Positions 1-9,387 of a stretch of 64,000 bases of DNA are shown piece by piece. The stretch covers positions 1-64,000 of the forward strand of contig WRIU01000009.1 of NCBI GenBank assembly GCA_009782565.1, in the 5' to 3' direction. A program made the position numbers and the translations under genes. Each line of letters begins with the position of its first letter. The stretch's first letter is position 1. The notes below the pieces were generated by a model, which was not told the origin of the DNA, did not search any database, and saw only the letters and a list, made by a program, of their open reading frames with translations. This stretch comes from Betaproteobacteria bacterium. Its GTDB lineage: Bacteria > Pseudomonadota > Gammaproteobacteria > Burkholderiales > Rhodocyclaceae.

Positions 1-180
1 CCATGGTGATCACCTCGTTTCCCCTGCCTAAAAATTAGGCAGAACAGGTTAAACACCCTGGTCAATTTTGGGCCGGTATACCCCTCGCTACATGCTCAGT
101 TTTCGGTCGGCGTGAACATACTTGGTACAGACTGGCTCTACAGCGGCGTGCCAGATCAGCAGCCAGTTTTCGGTTCGGAG
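1..180. mobile_element. IS21-like insertion-sequence end, remnant (tentative)
   Basis: Three imperfect copies of a motif of the form gtCAgTTTTcGgtCGGcgt are spaced through this stretch, at about 61-79, 96-114 and 163-178. Multiple short repeats of this style near a terminus are typical of IS21-family elements. No transposase reading frame is visible, so if this is an IS end the rest lies outside the window or is lost. Bases 181-408 hold no convincing gene. The identification rests on the repeat pattern only. Confidence 0.3.
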
Positions 181-408
181 AAGGCTTCAAACTTTTTTTG
201 ATAGCGCATCCTGCAACATCACCGTGTCAAGCAACAAGTCCGTCACCAAACGCATGGCGCTCGCCACCAAGGACGTTGGGTTCGTTCGGACGATGTAGTA
301 TACGCCTGTGCCCAATATGCTGCCTGGGGCAATACTATTTCTCTAAAGCAAGATTGCATAACAGCATCTTGGGCAAACCGCCTTCGAATCTAGGATGACT
401 GGCTAACT

Positions 409-1242
409 GTGAAAGAAGACACTATTTTCGTTCCGTTTTTGAAGTGGGCCGGGGGAAAGCGCTGGTTTGTGCAGCGGCACCTTGATCTACTTCCCAAAAC
501 TTTCAACCGCCACATCGAACCGTTTCTTGGGGCTGGATCTGTTTTTTTCTGTCTACAACCAACGAATGCTCTGCTAGGTGATACCAACCCAGATCTGATC
601 GCTGCTTATCTCGGAATAAAAGAAAACTGGCAGAGTGTCGTCAGAAGTTTGAAGTATCACAGCCGTAAGCACTCCGACGAACACTACTATTATGCTCGAA
701 GCATGCGACCACGAAACCTAGTACAGCGTGCCTCACGCATGATTTATCTCAATCGAACTTGCTTCAATGGAATCTATCGGGTGAACCTCCAGGGAGAATT
801 TAATGTCCCTCGAGGATCCAAAGATGCTGTTTTACTCGACACAGATTGTTTTGAAGATATTGCGAAGCTTTTACATGGTGCTGATATTCGGGTGGCTGAC
901 TTTGAAGTCTTGATCAATGAAGCCCAGGCTGGCGATTTCATATTCGCAGACCCACCGTACACGGTACGGCATAACCTCAACGGTTTCATTAAATACAATG
1001 AAAAATTATTCAGCTGGAGTGATCAGGAACGCCTAGCTAAAGCGCTTTATCGTGCAAAATGCAGGGGTGCCAGCATTTTGTCCACGAATGCCAATCACCC
1101 CTCAGTGTGTGAGTTATATCAAGACTGTGGCTTCCGCCTGACTACCGCCTCACGATTCTCATCAATATCCGCTTCGTCAGCGCACAGAAAGCAATTTGAC
1201 GAACTTCTCATTTCATTTACAGCAGGTAACAACCAACCATGA
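409..1242 (+). CDS. DNA adenine N6-methyltransferase, Dam/D12 class
   Basis: The 277-residue protein has the hallmarks of the D12 class of adenine-N6 methyltransferases. FLKWAGGKR is at residues 10-18, an EPFLGAGS SAM-binding loop follows at about 37, and the catalytic DPPY is at 181-184. The start is a GTG. Its stop overlaps the ATG of the HerA-like gene by four bases (ATGA), so the two are probably translated together. Dam-like enzymes often methylate GATC, but the target here cannot be read from sequence. In this position it probably marks self DNA for the ATPase-nuclease pair downstream; this is an inference. It differs from a housekeeping Dam in being embedded in an accessory operon beside mobile-element debris. 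Confidence 0.9.
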   Translation: MKEDTIFVPFLKWAGGKRWFVQRHLDLLPKTFNRHIEPFLGAGSVFFCLQPTNALLGDTNPDLIAAYLGIKENWQSVVRSLKYHSRKHSDEHYYYARSMRPRNLVQRASRMIYLNRTCFNGIYRVNLQGEFNVPRGSKDAVLLDTDCFEDIAKLLHGADIRVADFEVLINEAQAGDFIFADPPYTVRHNLNGFIKYNEKLFSWSDQERLAKALYRAKCRGASILSTNANHPSVCELYQDCGFRLTTASRFSSISASSAHRKQFDELLISFTAGNNQP

Positions 1243-3236
1243 GTGATCTCTTCCAGATGGTTAATGCTACGGCGACACAAGGCAATCCCATAGATGCTCT
1301 GAGAACTTTTCTCGAACATGAAGCGAGTGTCGAAGCTGCCCGGCAAATCGATAAAATGCGGTTTGTTGGATATGTACTGGATTTGGGATATGACACAGCA
1401 AAAATCATCACAAGTGATCCTTATAAACTAGCTGTTGGCGGAATACCGCGAGGCTCATTTTTGATTATGACCCCAGTAAGCGCAGAGAACACTCCTCCGC
1501 ATTTCACGTTACTCCGTGTTACTGGCGTATCTCCCACTCCTCTGAGCAGCCAAGTACAACAAACTTATTTCGAGCTCCATAAAAAATCCATGCCCGAGCT
1601 TGATCGCTGGACTCAGAGCGAATTACAGTGGGGAGCATTGGACTGTGATGTGTTGGGCATGTTTTATGCGGATCCGACTAACATGCAGCTTTTAGCATTT
1701 TCGGGGGACGTAAATAACGTTGTTAGTGCTCATCGTTACAAGGTTTTCGCTCCGGATGAGGCTTTGCTCAAAATCATCGTCAATGGCACAGTGAAACCAG
1801 AACAGCAATTTGAAATTGGTAAACTGAGAACCATGGAGTGCGGGCTAATTAGCAATGGCGGCATCAGTGACATCCCTGTTAACATTTCGATCCGCGACTT
1901 TCGTGGTTGCCGGACTGCTATGTTCGGCAAAACAAGACTTGGTAAATCCAATGTGATTAAGCTTATAGCACAAGGTATCCTTGATGCTACAAAGCAGGAT
2001 AATAGCATCGGTCAGCTGATATTCGACATCAACGGCGAATACGCAAACGATAATCCTCAGGACGGAAATAAGTCAATTCGTTCAGCTTACCAAGACCAAT
2101 GCCATGTCTATGCTTTGACAGAACGTAAAGCGACGCCTTCAAAACCATTGCGTCTAAATTTTTACGAACAGCCCGATTCTGGCATTGAAATTCTCGCCTC
2201 AATGCTTGAAGCAGATAATCAAACATCCAACTACATCAGGAGCTTCACTAACGTGAAGCTCCCATCTGTCGAGTCCATTGATTCTCTTGGCATGGATGAA
2301 CGTACTCGTCCGATAAGAAAAATTCAAATGTACTGGGCCATTCTCAAGAAGGCTGGATTTTCCGCAGATGAAGCCAAGCTCAAAGCTCTGAATCTTCGGG
2401 CAAGACATACAAAACATTTCGATCCGCATTTCAATACTGCTCTTAGATCAGCTGCGTATTCTGCGGTTAGAAATGGTCAGACACCTAATGAACCAGACAG
2501 CTTAGATGATCTCGTTGCGGAGTTAGAGGTCATTGCTCAATTCCGTAAGGATGATCCTAATAACCAAGCCTTGATGTCTTGTAACAAACCAATGTTTGAT
2601 GCAGATGATGCTGCATTACTTAATTTTTTTAGCCCCGTATCTGGCTCTGGCCCGGTCGTTCTACGTAGCTATTTAAACTATCATTCACCAAAAGCAGGAA
2701 ATTTTGTTGCAGAAATTCTTCAATTTCTTGATGTCGGCAAAACTGTTATTTTAGATCTTGGTAATGCGAGCGACACAATCCGGCGCTACTTCTCTGATAT
2801 GCTTTCAAAGGCTGTATTTTCTCGACAGGAAGAAAAATTTGTAAGCAGTTCGCTTAATGACAATTTCATTCAGCTATATTTTGAAGAGGCACACAACCTC
2901 TTCCCTCCTGATTCAAAAGATCTTACCGGAGTTTATGCTCGCTTTGCCAAGGAAGGTGCTAAATTCCATATTGGGATGGTTTATTCGACACAATCCCCTT
3001 CTACGATTAATAAAGAACTTCTTGCACAGACGGAGAATTTCTTTGTTGGTCACCTCTCCAGTCAGGATGAAACTAGAAGCCTATCACGGGTTCAAGTTGC
3101 TTTCGCAGGCATAGAAGAAGACATTCTTCGTGCTAAGACTCCTGGCTATATGCGCATGCTAACCATGTCTCATCGGTTTGTTATTCCAGTTCAAGCGCAT
3201 CGCTTCGAAGCTGTCGCAGCGAAAGGAGATCAATGA
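1239..3236 (+). CDS. HerA-like (DUF87) hexameric ATPase / DNA translocase
   Basis: This 665-residue P-loop ATPase has Walker A GKTRLGKS at residues 230-237 and a Walker B-like LYFEEAH at about 546-552. A late segment containing STQSPS, with QDETRS soon after, resembles the sensor and arginine-finger region of HerA/FtsK ATPases. The first 200 residues form an N-terminal domain of the HerA-barrel kind. HerA proteins form hexamers that pump DNA and drive a partner nuclease, classically NurA, and the next gene is NurA-like. The gene overlaps both neighbours by four bases (ATGA), implying strict co-expression. Bacterial HerA homologues outside archaeal repair are often found in anti-phage systems. 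The ATPase family is clear; the defence role is inferred. Confidence 0.85.
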   Translation: MSDLFQMVNATATQGNPIDALRTFLEHEASVEAARQIDKMRFVGYVLDLGYDTAKIITSDPYKLAVGGIPRGSFLIMTPVSAENTPPHFTLLRVTGVSPTPLSSQVQQTYFELHKKSMPELDRWTQSELQWGALDCDVLGMFYADPTNMQLLAFSGDVNNVVSAHRYKVFAPDEALLKIIVNGTVKPEQQFEIGKLRTMECGLISNGGISDIPVNISIRDFRGCRTAMFGKTRLGKSNVIKLIAQGILDATKQDNSIGQLIFDINGEYANDNPQDGNKSIRSAYQDQCHVYALTERKATPSKPLRLNFYEQPDSGIEILASMLEADNQTSNYIRSFTNVKLPSVESIDSLGMDERTRPIRKIQMYWAILKKAGFSADEAKLKALNLRARHTKHFDPHFNTALRSAAYSAVRNGQTPNEPDSLDDLVAELEVIAQFRKDDPNNQALMSCNKPMFDADDAALLNFFSPVSGSGPVVLRSYLNYHSPKAGNFVAEILQFLDVGKTVILDLGNASDTIRRYFSDMLSKAVFSRQEEKFVSSSLNDNFIQLYFEEAHNLFPPDSKDLTGVYARFAKEGAKFHIGMVYSTQSPSTINKELLAQTENFFVGHLSSQDETRSLSRVQVAFAGIEEDILRAKTPGYMRMLTMSHRFVIPVQAHRFEAVAAKGDQ

Positions 3237-4585
3237 TGCCATATTCAGCTGGAGCAAGATTACCTAGTGAACATGGCTCAAAATTAGGTCACATCCCGGT
3301 TGTCCAAAGCGATTGGGTACACGCACTAGTTGATGAATTTGAGTCCACAAAAACTGAGGGGCAAGATTCGACAAATACACTTTGGGAGAACTACTGCACC
3401 GAAGAGGTGTCTCCATTACGAAATGTTTGGGCAGTAGATGGTTCATTTGTTTCGATCCAATCTGAACATAAGCCTCCCAGAGAGGTTGCATTTGTTAAGA
3501 CAGCACTATTGACGGTTGATCGTGCACGCCTTGAAGCTATCGATAAAGATCACCCTCATCCACTGTTGCTCCAGGACGTTCTAACAGGAAGCGCGGTCTT
3601 TCATGCTACTGTTTTCCCATTGAAAAACATCAGAACGCCACTTGGAAACAACTACGATGCAGTGAGGCATATTGTCCGCGATTCGATGAAAATAGATGAA
3701 GGTGGAGCCTTTTATGAAACGTTGAAATGGATTGCGTACAAAAAATGGGACAAACTTAGTCGTTCCTCTTCTCCTGGTTTTCGATGTCCTCACGATCACT
3801 GCCATGAGGATATTGCCCAAGGGTTGCCCTATGATGTTGACGAAGGTGTTTGCCCTAGCTGCAAGAAAACTATTTTCTTAACCGACATGATTGGTTTTCA
3901 TCTGGATATGGACGAAGATAGCGCGCCTGATTCAGTCGCATCGGCCTACATGCTGGTCATGGAAACTCTCATGCTTTTTACAGCGATCCGTGTTCTATGG
4001 GGGCATACCGATAAAAACCTGGTCACCAATACTCTGTTCATAAAAGATGGCCCTCTTACGCTGCGAAGTCAGTACTCAAAACTAGTGCCAAACATCCGAG
4101 CTTTTTTACAGCATGCGAAAGATTCTTCAAGACCGGTTCATGTAATTGGACAAGAAAAGAGCGGGGCTTTTTTTGATCACTTAGCATCTATTGTCCGTTT
4201 TGCCTCGCCGCAAGAACGTGGTCAGCCGCCCTCATTCGCCGTGCTTTCGCATAAGTTTGTTCGTCGAGAGGTTCACCGGTCGCCGGATCTTGCCAATCCT
4301 TATGGGAAGCGAACCAACTGGGGCGAGAAGGTTTATCTCAAGATCGATCCTGGTACGTATATGGTGCTGAACGTATCAACTGGTGAGTACCTTGATAATG
4401 TAGAAATGCCAACCAAGGACGAATTGATTGGTCTTCAACGGATTCTCGCAACGCTGCCTAGCCTCGTGAGTTACAAGTTTGAGGGGGCATTATTCCCTAT
4501 CGAACTCGCTAATGGTATTGCTTCAATGTCAAGTTATCCGTCGGCAAGTATCCTGCAACGATTCATTAATGAGCAGGCACCATAA
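3233..4585 (+). CDS. NurA-domain nuclease with an inserted zinc-ribbon-like motif
   Basis: The 450-residue protein carries two acidic motifs expected of NurA 5'-3' nucleases: AVDGS with Asp at residue 69, and KDGPL with Asp at 272. Between them is a cysteine pair set, CPHDHC at 185-190 and CPSC at 207-210, that looks like a zinc ribbon and is not part of the minimal archaeal NurA fold. NurA is the nuclease partner of HerA, and the gene is translationally coupled to the HerA-like gene through ATGA. A zinc-binding insert could add DNA or protein recognition. Similarity is judged from motifs; an HHpred or structure comparison to NurA would settle the family. Confidence 0.75.
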   Translation: MMPYSAGARLPSEHGSKLGHIPVVQSDWVHALVDEFESTKTEGQDSTNTLWENYCTEEVSPLRNVWAVDGSFVSIQSEHKPPREVAFVKTALLTVDRARLEAIDKDHPHPLLLQDVLTGSAVFHATVFPLKNIRTPLGNNYDAVRHIVRDSMKIDEGGAFYETLKWIAYKKWDKLSRSSSPGFRCPHDHCHEDIAQGLPYDVDEGVCPSCKKTIFLTDMIGFHLDMDEDSAPDSVASAYMLVMETLMLFTAIRVLWGHTDKNLVTNTLFIKDGPLTLRSQYSKLVPNIRAFLQHAKDSSRPVHVIGQEKSGAFFDHLASIVRFASPQERGQPPSFAVLSHKFVRREVHRSPDLANPYGKRTNWGEKVYLKIDPGTYMVLNVSTGEYLDNVEMPTKDELIGLQRILATLPSLVSYKFEGALFPIELANGIASMSSYPSASILQRFINEQAP

Positions 4586-4603
4586 TCAGATTCAGCGCTG
4601 ATT

Positions 4604-5000
4604 TTGGCGGCAATCCAGCACGCTGCGGGTGCTCGTACCTACGAAGCACCCACGCTAGAAAACACACCCTTGAACCCGCACCGTAGCACCCTGGTGCTGC
4701 ATCTGATCCTGGAAAAACACAACTGGCGGCACAGTACCAAGAACAAGGGCGTGAGCCACAAGACGATGGCCGAGCGAGCGCGCTTTTTTCCTGTGCCCCC
4801 CTCCGCGCCATTTCAAGCTCGACCCGCGCACTTTCAGCGGTCGGCACGTGAGGGCCGTCACTGAACACTGGCAGGCCGAAGCGAAGGCGGGCCAGATGAG
4901 TCCGGCGACGATCCAGACTTATTTCAGTTTCATGAAGACGTTTACGGGCTGGATTGACAAACTAAAGCTGATGAAGTTGATTGATACTTATATCACCTGA
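4604..5000 (+). pseudogene. tyrosine recombinase (integrase) N-terminal fragment, frameshifted
   Basis: Two reading frames join to give a typical integrase N-terminal, core-binding region. The first frame reads through HKTMAERARFF. After a frameshift near 4785-4800 a second frame continues with KLDPRTFSGRHVRAV and then MSPATIQTYFSFMKTF before stopping at 4998-5000. The pattern of a GRHV helix followed by SPATIQTY is characteristic of the SAM-like domain of phage and island integrases. The catalytic domain is missing, so the gene is dead. Its position just downstream of the methylase-HerA-NurA operon marks this as former mobile DNA. Confidence 0.7.
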
Positions 5001-5109
5001 TATCACACGATACGAGAAAACGCCTTAACACGTTGAATATATGATGTTTTTCAGATATCTCAAAACCGCCTGAACCACCCTGAAAGCACCTGCTCGCGAA
5101 GTAAGCCTT

Positions 5110-5134
5110 GAAACCCGCATGGTTAGCGGCTTTC
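5110..5134 (+). terminator. hairpin, possible Rho-independent terminator
   Basis: A stem GAAACCCGC / GCGGCTTTC with one C-C mismatch and a seven-base loop is followed by gttgtttt. It sits between the integrase remnant and the convergent yicC gene, where a terminator is expected. No gene is seen between 5001 and 5171. Confidence 0.45.
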
Positions 5135-5171
5135 GTTGTTTTGGTGATACGGGGTGACACGGCCTGAAACA

Positions 5172-6038
5172 CTATTCGATGTTCTGAACTTGCTCCCGTA
5201 TCTGCTCAATCTGCACTTTCATCTCCATTGCAATTCCGGTGATGTCGGATGCCGAAGATTTCGAGGCGAGGGTGTTGGCTTCGCGGTTGAGTTCCTGCAT
5301 GAGGAAGTCGAGCCGTTTGCCCGCCGCGCCGCCTACGGCAAGGATGCGCTCGATTTCGTCCAGGTGGGCCGAGAGGCGGGAAAGTTCTTCGGCAACGTCG
5401 ATGCGGGCGGCGTAGAGAACGGATTCCTGGACGATGCGCTCTTCGTCGGCAGTGGTAAGCACTTCCTGTAGGCGGCGGGTGAGACGGGCGCGATATTCTT
5501 CGACGATGGCGGGAATCCGGGGCGCGGCAGCGGCGGTGAGTTCGCGCATTTTGACAATCCGCTCGCGGATCATCGCCGCCAGTTTTTCGCCTTCGCGTCG
5601 GCGCGTAGCCAAGAGCTCATCAAGCGCGGCGCTGGCAAGCCTGTTGATGACCGGCTGTAATTGCTCAAACTCCAGGCTGTCGTCGGCAAGCATGCCCGGC
5701 CAGTGTAGCAATTCGTACACAGATAACGGACGGGCATCGGGAAATTGCCCTAGCATAGCGGCCTCAGTGGCCGCCAAACGGGCGAGCAGGGCGGCATTGG
5801 GCGTGAGCGCGCGTGGCGCGCCAACAAGCGTTTGCAGGTTGAGCCGACATTCGACCTTGCCGCGCGTGAGCCGTGCGGCAAGCAGTTCGCGCAGACCCGG
5901 TTCGGCGGCGCGGAGATCGTCGGCAATGCGAAAACCCAAGTCAAGATAGCGCGAATTAACACTACGCAATTCAATATGGATACTGACGCCATCAAGTTCC
6001 TGACTCTGCGTCGCGAAGCCGGTCATGCTGTAAATCAT
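5172..6038 (-). CDS. yicC: YicC/YloC family endoribonuclease
   Basis: The 288-residue protein begins MIYSMTGFA, the usual YicC N-terminus, and ends with the conserved stretch containing DFLMQELNREANTL. Its length matches E. coli YicC (287). YicC/YloC proteins are RNA-binding endoribonucleases tied to stationary-phase physiology and sRNA turnover. The longer open frame starts 66 bases upstream, but MIYSMTGFA is the family start. The gene is divergent from the kinase, sharing a 100-base intergenic region. In many proteobacteria yicC lies beside rph, as it nearly does here. Confidence 0.93.
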   Translation of the reverse strand: MIYSMTGFATQSQELDGVSIHIELRSVNSRYLDLGFRIADDLRAAEPGLRELLAARLTRGKVECRLNLQTLVGAPRALTPNAALLARLAATEAAMLGQFPDARPLSVYELLHWPGMLADDSLEFEQLQPVINRLASAALDELLATRRREGEKLAAMIRERIVKMRELTAAAAPRIPAIVEEYRARLTRRLQEVLTTADEERIVQESVLYAARIDVAEELSRLSAHLDEIERILAVGGAAGKRLDFLMQELNREANTLASKSSASDITGIAMEMKVQIEQIREQVQNIE

Positions 6039-6138
6039 GGAAAGACCCCAAAGATATGCCGGGAATCGGCTGCAATCGGCTAAACTGCCGATTCTAATCA
6101 ACACATTTTCACATAAGTCCAGTCCTGACGTTCACAAG

Positions 6139-7089
6139 ATGCCGTCTCAAGCAAACTGTGCCCTGCCCGCCGGGTTTCAACTCGACCGGTATCGGATCGA
6201 GCGTCAGCTTTCGTTAGGCGGTTTTTCCATCGTGTACCTGGCCTACGATACCGATGGGACGCCGGTAGCCATCAAGGAGTATCTGCCCAATTCGCTGGCT
6301 TTGCGTAAAACGGGCGAAATCGAGCCACGGGTGCCGGATGACAATCTCCCGGCCTTTCGCTACGGGATGAAGTGTTTTTTCGAGGAAGGCCGCTCGCTCG
6401 CCCGGTTGATGCACCCGAACGTTGTCAGGGTGCTGAACTTTTTCCGCGCCAACAATACTGTCTACATGGTGATGCAGTTTGAGCGGGGGCGCACCCTGCA
6501 TGAGTACATTCAGCATCATCGCAATCAGGTGTCCGAACGGTTCATTCGCAACATATTCATCCGCATGCTCAACGGATTGCGCGAGGTGCACGCTCATAAA
6601 CTGCTGCATCTCGACATCAAACCATCCAACATTTACCTGCGCGCCGATGGTACGCCGGTTCTGCTGGATTTTGGCGCGGCGCGGCAAACGTTGGCGCAGG
6701 AGCAGGCCATGCTCAAGCCAATGTATACCCCCGGTTTTGCTTCGCCGGAGCATTACACCGACCGCGAGCGGCTTGGGCCGTGGAGCGATATTTACAGTGT
6801 GGGGGCAAGCATTCACGCCTGTATCGCCGGAACCGCCCCGCCGCGTTCGGATGAGCGGGTCAAAAAGGACTTGTTCGTTCCATTGTCCAAAACCCATGCC
6901 GGAAAGTATTCCGAGCAACTTCTCGAATTGGTCGATTGGTGCTTGATGCTCGATCCGCTGGAACGCCCACAAAGCGTCTACACCTTACAAAAAGAGCTGG
7001 GTCAAAAACCGCCACGCGCGGAACCCTTGCCAAAAAGCCGGTTCAACAGCCTCTTGTCGAAAATCAAATCGTCGATTGGCAAAGGCTGA
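6139..7089 (+). CDS. Ser/Thr protein kinase (PknB-like, soluble)
   Basis: The kinase domain fills most of this 316-residue protein. The glycine-rich loop is SLGGFSIVY, the ATP-binding lysine lies in VAIKEYLP, the catalytic loop is HLDIKPSN (HLD in place of HRD) and the metal-binding motif is DFGAAR. An APE-like segment reads ASPEHY. There is no transmembrane segment or PASTA domain, so it should be cytoplasmic. The start at 6139 (MPSQANC) avoids an upstream extension that would run into the yicC start. The phosphatase gene follows after 11 bases, forming a kinase-phosphatase switch whose substrates are unknown. Confidence 0.88.
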   Translation: MPSQANCALPAGFQLDRYRIERQLSLGGFSIVYLAYDTDGTPVAIKEYLPNSLALRKTGEIEPRVPDDNLPAFRYGMKCFFEEGRSLARLMHPNVVRVLNFFRANNTVYMVMQFERGRTLHEYIQHHRNQVSERFIRNIFIRMLNGLREVHAHKLLHLDIKPSNIYLRADGTPVLLDFGAARQTLAQEQAMLKPMYTPGFASPEHYTDRERLGPWSDIYSVGASIHACIAGTAPPRSDERVKKDLFVPLSKTHAGKYSEQLLELVDWCLMLDPLERPQSVYTLQKELGQKPPRAEPLPKSRFNSLLSKIKSSIGKG

Positions 7090-7100
7090 GGGAAATCATC

Positions 7101-8024
7101 GTGAAATTCACCATTTTTCAGGAAAGCCGCATCGGCAAACGCAAAACCAATCAGGATCGCATCGCGCATTGCTATTCGCGCAATTCGCTGCTGATGGTTC
7201 TGGCCGATGGCATGGGCGGGCACCTGCATGGCGAGGTTGCCGCGCATATCGCCGTGCAATACCTGACGCACGTTTTCCAGCGCGAAGCGCAGCCCACGCT
7301 GGCTGATCCGGGGATGTTCCTGTCGCGTGAAATTACCCAGGCCCATCACGCCATTATCGACTACTCCATTGAAAAGGGTTTGCGCGAAGCCCCGCGCACC
7401 ACGCTCGTAGCCTGCATCGTTCAGGATGGGGCTGCCCATTGGGCGCACGCTGGCGATTCACGCCTGTACATGCTGCGAAACGGACGTATCCATACCCAGA
7501 CGCATGACCACTCGCGGGTGCAGTTGATGGTGGATCAGGGATTGCTCGACGTGCGTAGCGCCGCCGTTCATCCGAACCGGAACCGCGTCTATTCCTGTCT
7601 GGGCGGGACCCATGTGCCGCAAATCGAATTCTCGCGCCGCACGCCATTGCAAACCGGGGATATCCTGGCGCTTTGCACGGATGGCGTCTGGGGGCCGTTG
7701 GGCAACGACGGCGTACTGCATGGCCTGACCCAGGAAAGCCCGATGATTTCGGTTCCCAACCTGCTTTCCGACGCCGAGTCCCTCGCCGGGGATCGTTGCG
7801 ATAACCTGTCCCTGATTGCGATGGTCTGGCGCGAAGGCGAGGACGATAATCTTGATCTGACCCACATCGTTTCGACGCAGACCATGGCTATGACGACATT
7901 CACGACCCGGATAGATTCGTTCCAGCGGCTTCACCCCGCGCAGAAAGATATGGATCTCTCCGATGACGAAATCGAATTGGCTATCCGGGAAATAAACACC
8001 GCAATCCAAAAATTCAGCAAATGA
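7101..8024 (+). CDS. PP2C-family Ser/Thr protein phosphatase
   Basis: The 307-residue protein has the PP2C metal-binding motifs in order: an early [19 protein letters not shown], then CTDGVWG and the late DNLS. It should reverse phosphorylation by the kinase encoded just upstream. The likely start is the GTG at 7101 (reading VKFTIFQES). An earlier in-frame start would overlap the kinase by more than 150 bases. Its stop overlaps the rph ATG by four bases, linking the regulatory pair to RNA processing genes, an arrangement I recall from related betaproteobacteria. Confidence 0.9.
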   Translation: MKFTIFQESRIGKRKTNQDRIAHCYSRNSLLMVLADGMGGHLHGEVAAHIAVQYLTHVFQREAQPTLADPGMFLSREITQAHHAIIDYSIEKGLREAPRTTLVACIVQDGAAHWAHAGDSRLYMLRNGRIHTQTHDHSRVQLMVDQGLLDVRSAAVHPNRNRVYSCLGGTHVPQIEFSRRTPLQTGDILALCTDGVWGPLGNDGVLHGLTQESPMISVPNLLSDAESLAGDRCDNLSLIAMVWREGEDDNLDLTHIVSTQTMAMTTFTTRIDSFQRLHPAQKDMDLSDDEIELAIREINTAIQKFSK

Positions 8025-8767
8025 ACACGCCGCGAACCCTCCAGCGTTCTGGCTCACGCGCACAAGGCGAACTTCGCCCCATCCGTTTTACGCGCGGATA
8101 TACCCGTCACGCCGAAGGTTCGGTACTGGTCGAATTCGGCGATACCAGGGTGCTCGTCACGGCCAGCGTCGAAGAAGGCGTACCCGGATTTCTCAGGGGG
8201 CGCGGGCAGGGATGGCTCACCGCCGAGTACGGCATGCTGCCCAGGTCTACCCACACCCGCAGCGCGCGTGAAGCTGCCAAGGGCAAACAAAGCGGGCGCA
8301 CTCAGGAAATTCAGCGCCTGGTCGGGCGCAGCCTGCGCGCGGTCGTCGACCTCGCTGCGCTTGGCGAGCGCCAGGTCATTATCGATTGCGACGTGCTCCA
8401 GGCCGACGGAGGAACCCGCACCGCGTCCATCTCCGGCGCCTGTGTGGCGGTGCACGACGCGCTCGCCCGGATGGTGGCCGACTGCCGGCTTGCCGTCCAT
8501 CCGCAGCGCGAGCTGGTCGCGGCGGTATCGGTCGGCATCGTCCAGGGCGTACCCATGCTCGATCTCGATTACACCGAGGACTCCGCCTGCGACACCGATA
8601 TGAATGTGGTCATGACCGCTTCCGGCGGATTCGTTGAAGTGCAGGGAACAGCGGAAGGACAGGCGTTTTCGCGGCCTGAACTCGACTCCCTGCTCGATCT
8701 GGCCACCCACGGCATCGGCCAGATCGTCGCCTGCCAGCGCGCCGCGCTTGCCACGGCCCTGCCATGA
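8021..8767 (+). CDS. rph: ribonuclease PH
   Basis: This is a 3'-5' phosphorolytic exoribonuclease that trims tRNA precursors and takes part in rRNA decay. At 248 residues it is close to the family norm (238-245). Characteristic segments include [17 protein letters not shown] near the N-terminus, a basic [16 protein letters not shown] helix and the [16 protein letters not shown] active-site region with the LDLDYTEDS stretch after it. It overlaps the phosphatase and rdgB by four bases each (ATGA), so the block is one transcription unit. Confidence 0.96.
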   Translation: MNTPRTLQRSGSRAQGELRPIRFTRGYTRHAEGSVLVEFGDTRVLVTASVEEGVPGFLRGRGQGWLTAEYGMLPRSTHTRSAREAAKGKQSGRTQEIQRLVGRSLRAVVDLAALGERQVIIDCDVLQADGGTRTASISGACVAVHDALARMVADCRLAVHPQRELVAAVSVGIVQGVPMLDLDYTEDSACDTDMNVVMTASGGFVEVQGTAEGQAFSRPELDSLLDLATHGIGQIVACQRAALATALP

Positions 8768-9381
8768 GCCAGAAACTCGTGCTGGCGAGCAATAACGCCA
8801 AAAAAGCCTCCGAGATGCAAACCCTGCTTGCGCCGCTCGGGCTGGAAATCATTCCACAAGCCCGGCTTGGCGTGGATGAAGCCGAAGAGCCCTATTTCAC
8901 CTTCATCGAAAACGCGCTTGCCAAAGCGCGCCATGCCGCTGCCGTTACCGGCTTGCCCGCCATCGCGGACGATTCCGGCCTGTGCGTCGCGGCGCTTGGC
9001 GGCGCGCCTGGGGTGCATTCGGCGCGTTTCGCCGGGGAACCCAAATCCGATGAGCGCAACAATCAGTTTTTGCTCGAACGCTTGTCGAACGTACCCGAAA
9101 GCGAACGAAATGCCTGGTATTACTGCGGCCTCGTCCTCGTCCGTCACGCAAACGACCCCTGTCCCGTGATTGCCGACGGGCAATGGCATGGCTTCATCCT
9201 CGATGCCCCGCTTGGAACGGGCGGTTTCGGCTACGATCCGTTTTTCTGGCTGCCGGAACTGGGAAAAAGTGCAGCCGAACTCGACCCCGCGCACAAGAAC
9301 GCGCTCAGCCATCGCGGAGTCGCGATGCGCCGCTTGCTCGAACGCCTGCGGGAACGACCTTTATCCAAAGAGCCTGAATAA
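8764..9381 (+). CDS. rdgB: XTP/dITP pyrophosphatase (RdgB/HAM1)
   Basis: RdgB hydrolyses non-canonical purine triphosphates (dITP, XTP) and keeps them out of DNA. The 205-residue protein opens with [14 protein letters not shown], the HAM1 signature, and contains [21 protein letters not shown] and the GFGYDPFFW motif of the nucleotide pocket. The rph-rdgB order with overlapping start and stop is conserved in many proteobacteria. Confidence 0.96.
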   Translation: MSQKLVLASNNAKKASEMQTLLAPLGLEIIPQARLGVDEAEEPYFTFIENALAKARHAAAVTGLPAIADDSGLCVAALGGAPGVHSARFAGEPKSDERNNQFLLERLSNVPESERNAWYYCGLVLVRHANDPCPVIADGQWHGFILDAPLGTGGFGYDPFFWLPELGKSAAELDPAHKNALSHRGVAMRRLLERLRERPLSKEPE

Positions 9382-9387
9382 CCCCGA

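Noticed and set aside
198..398. Open frame of 66 codons near the window start
   Set aside because: No ribosome-binding site or family features; lies in possible IS debris.
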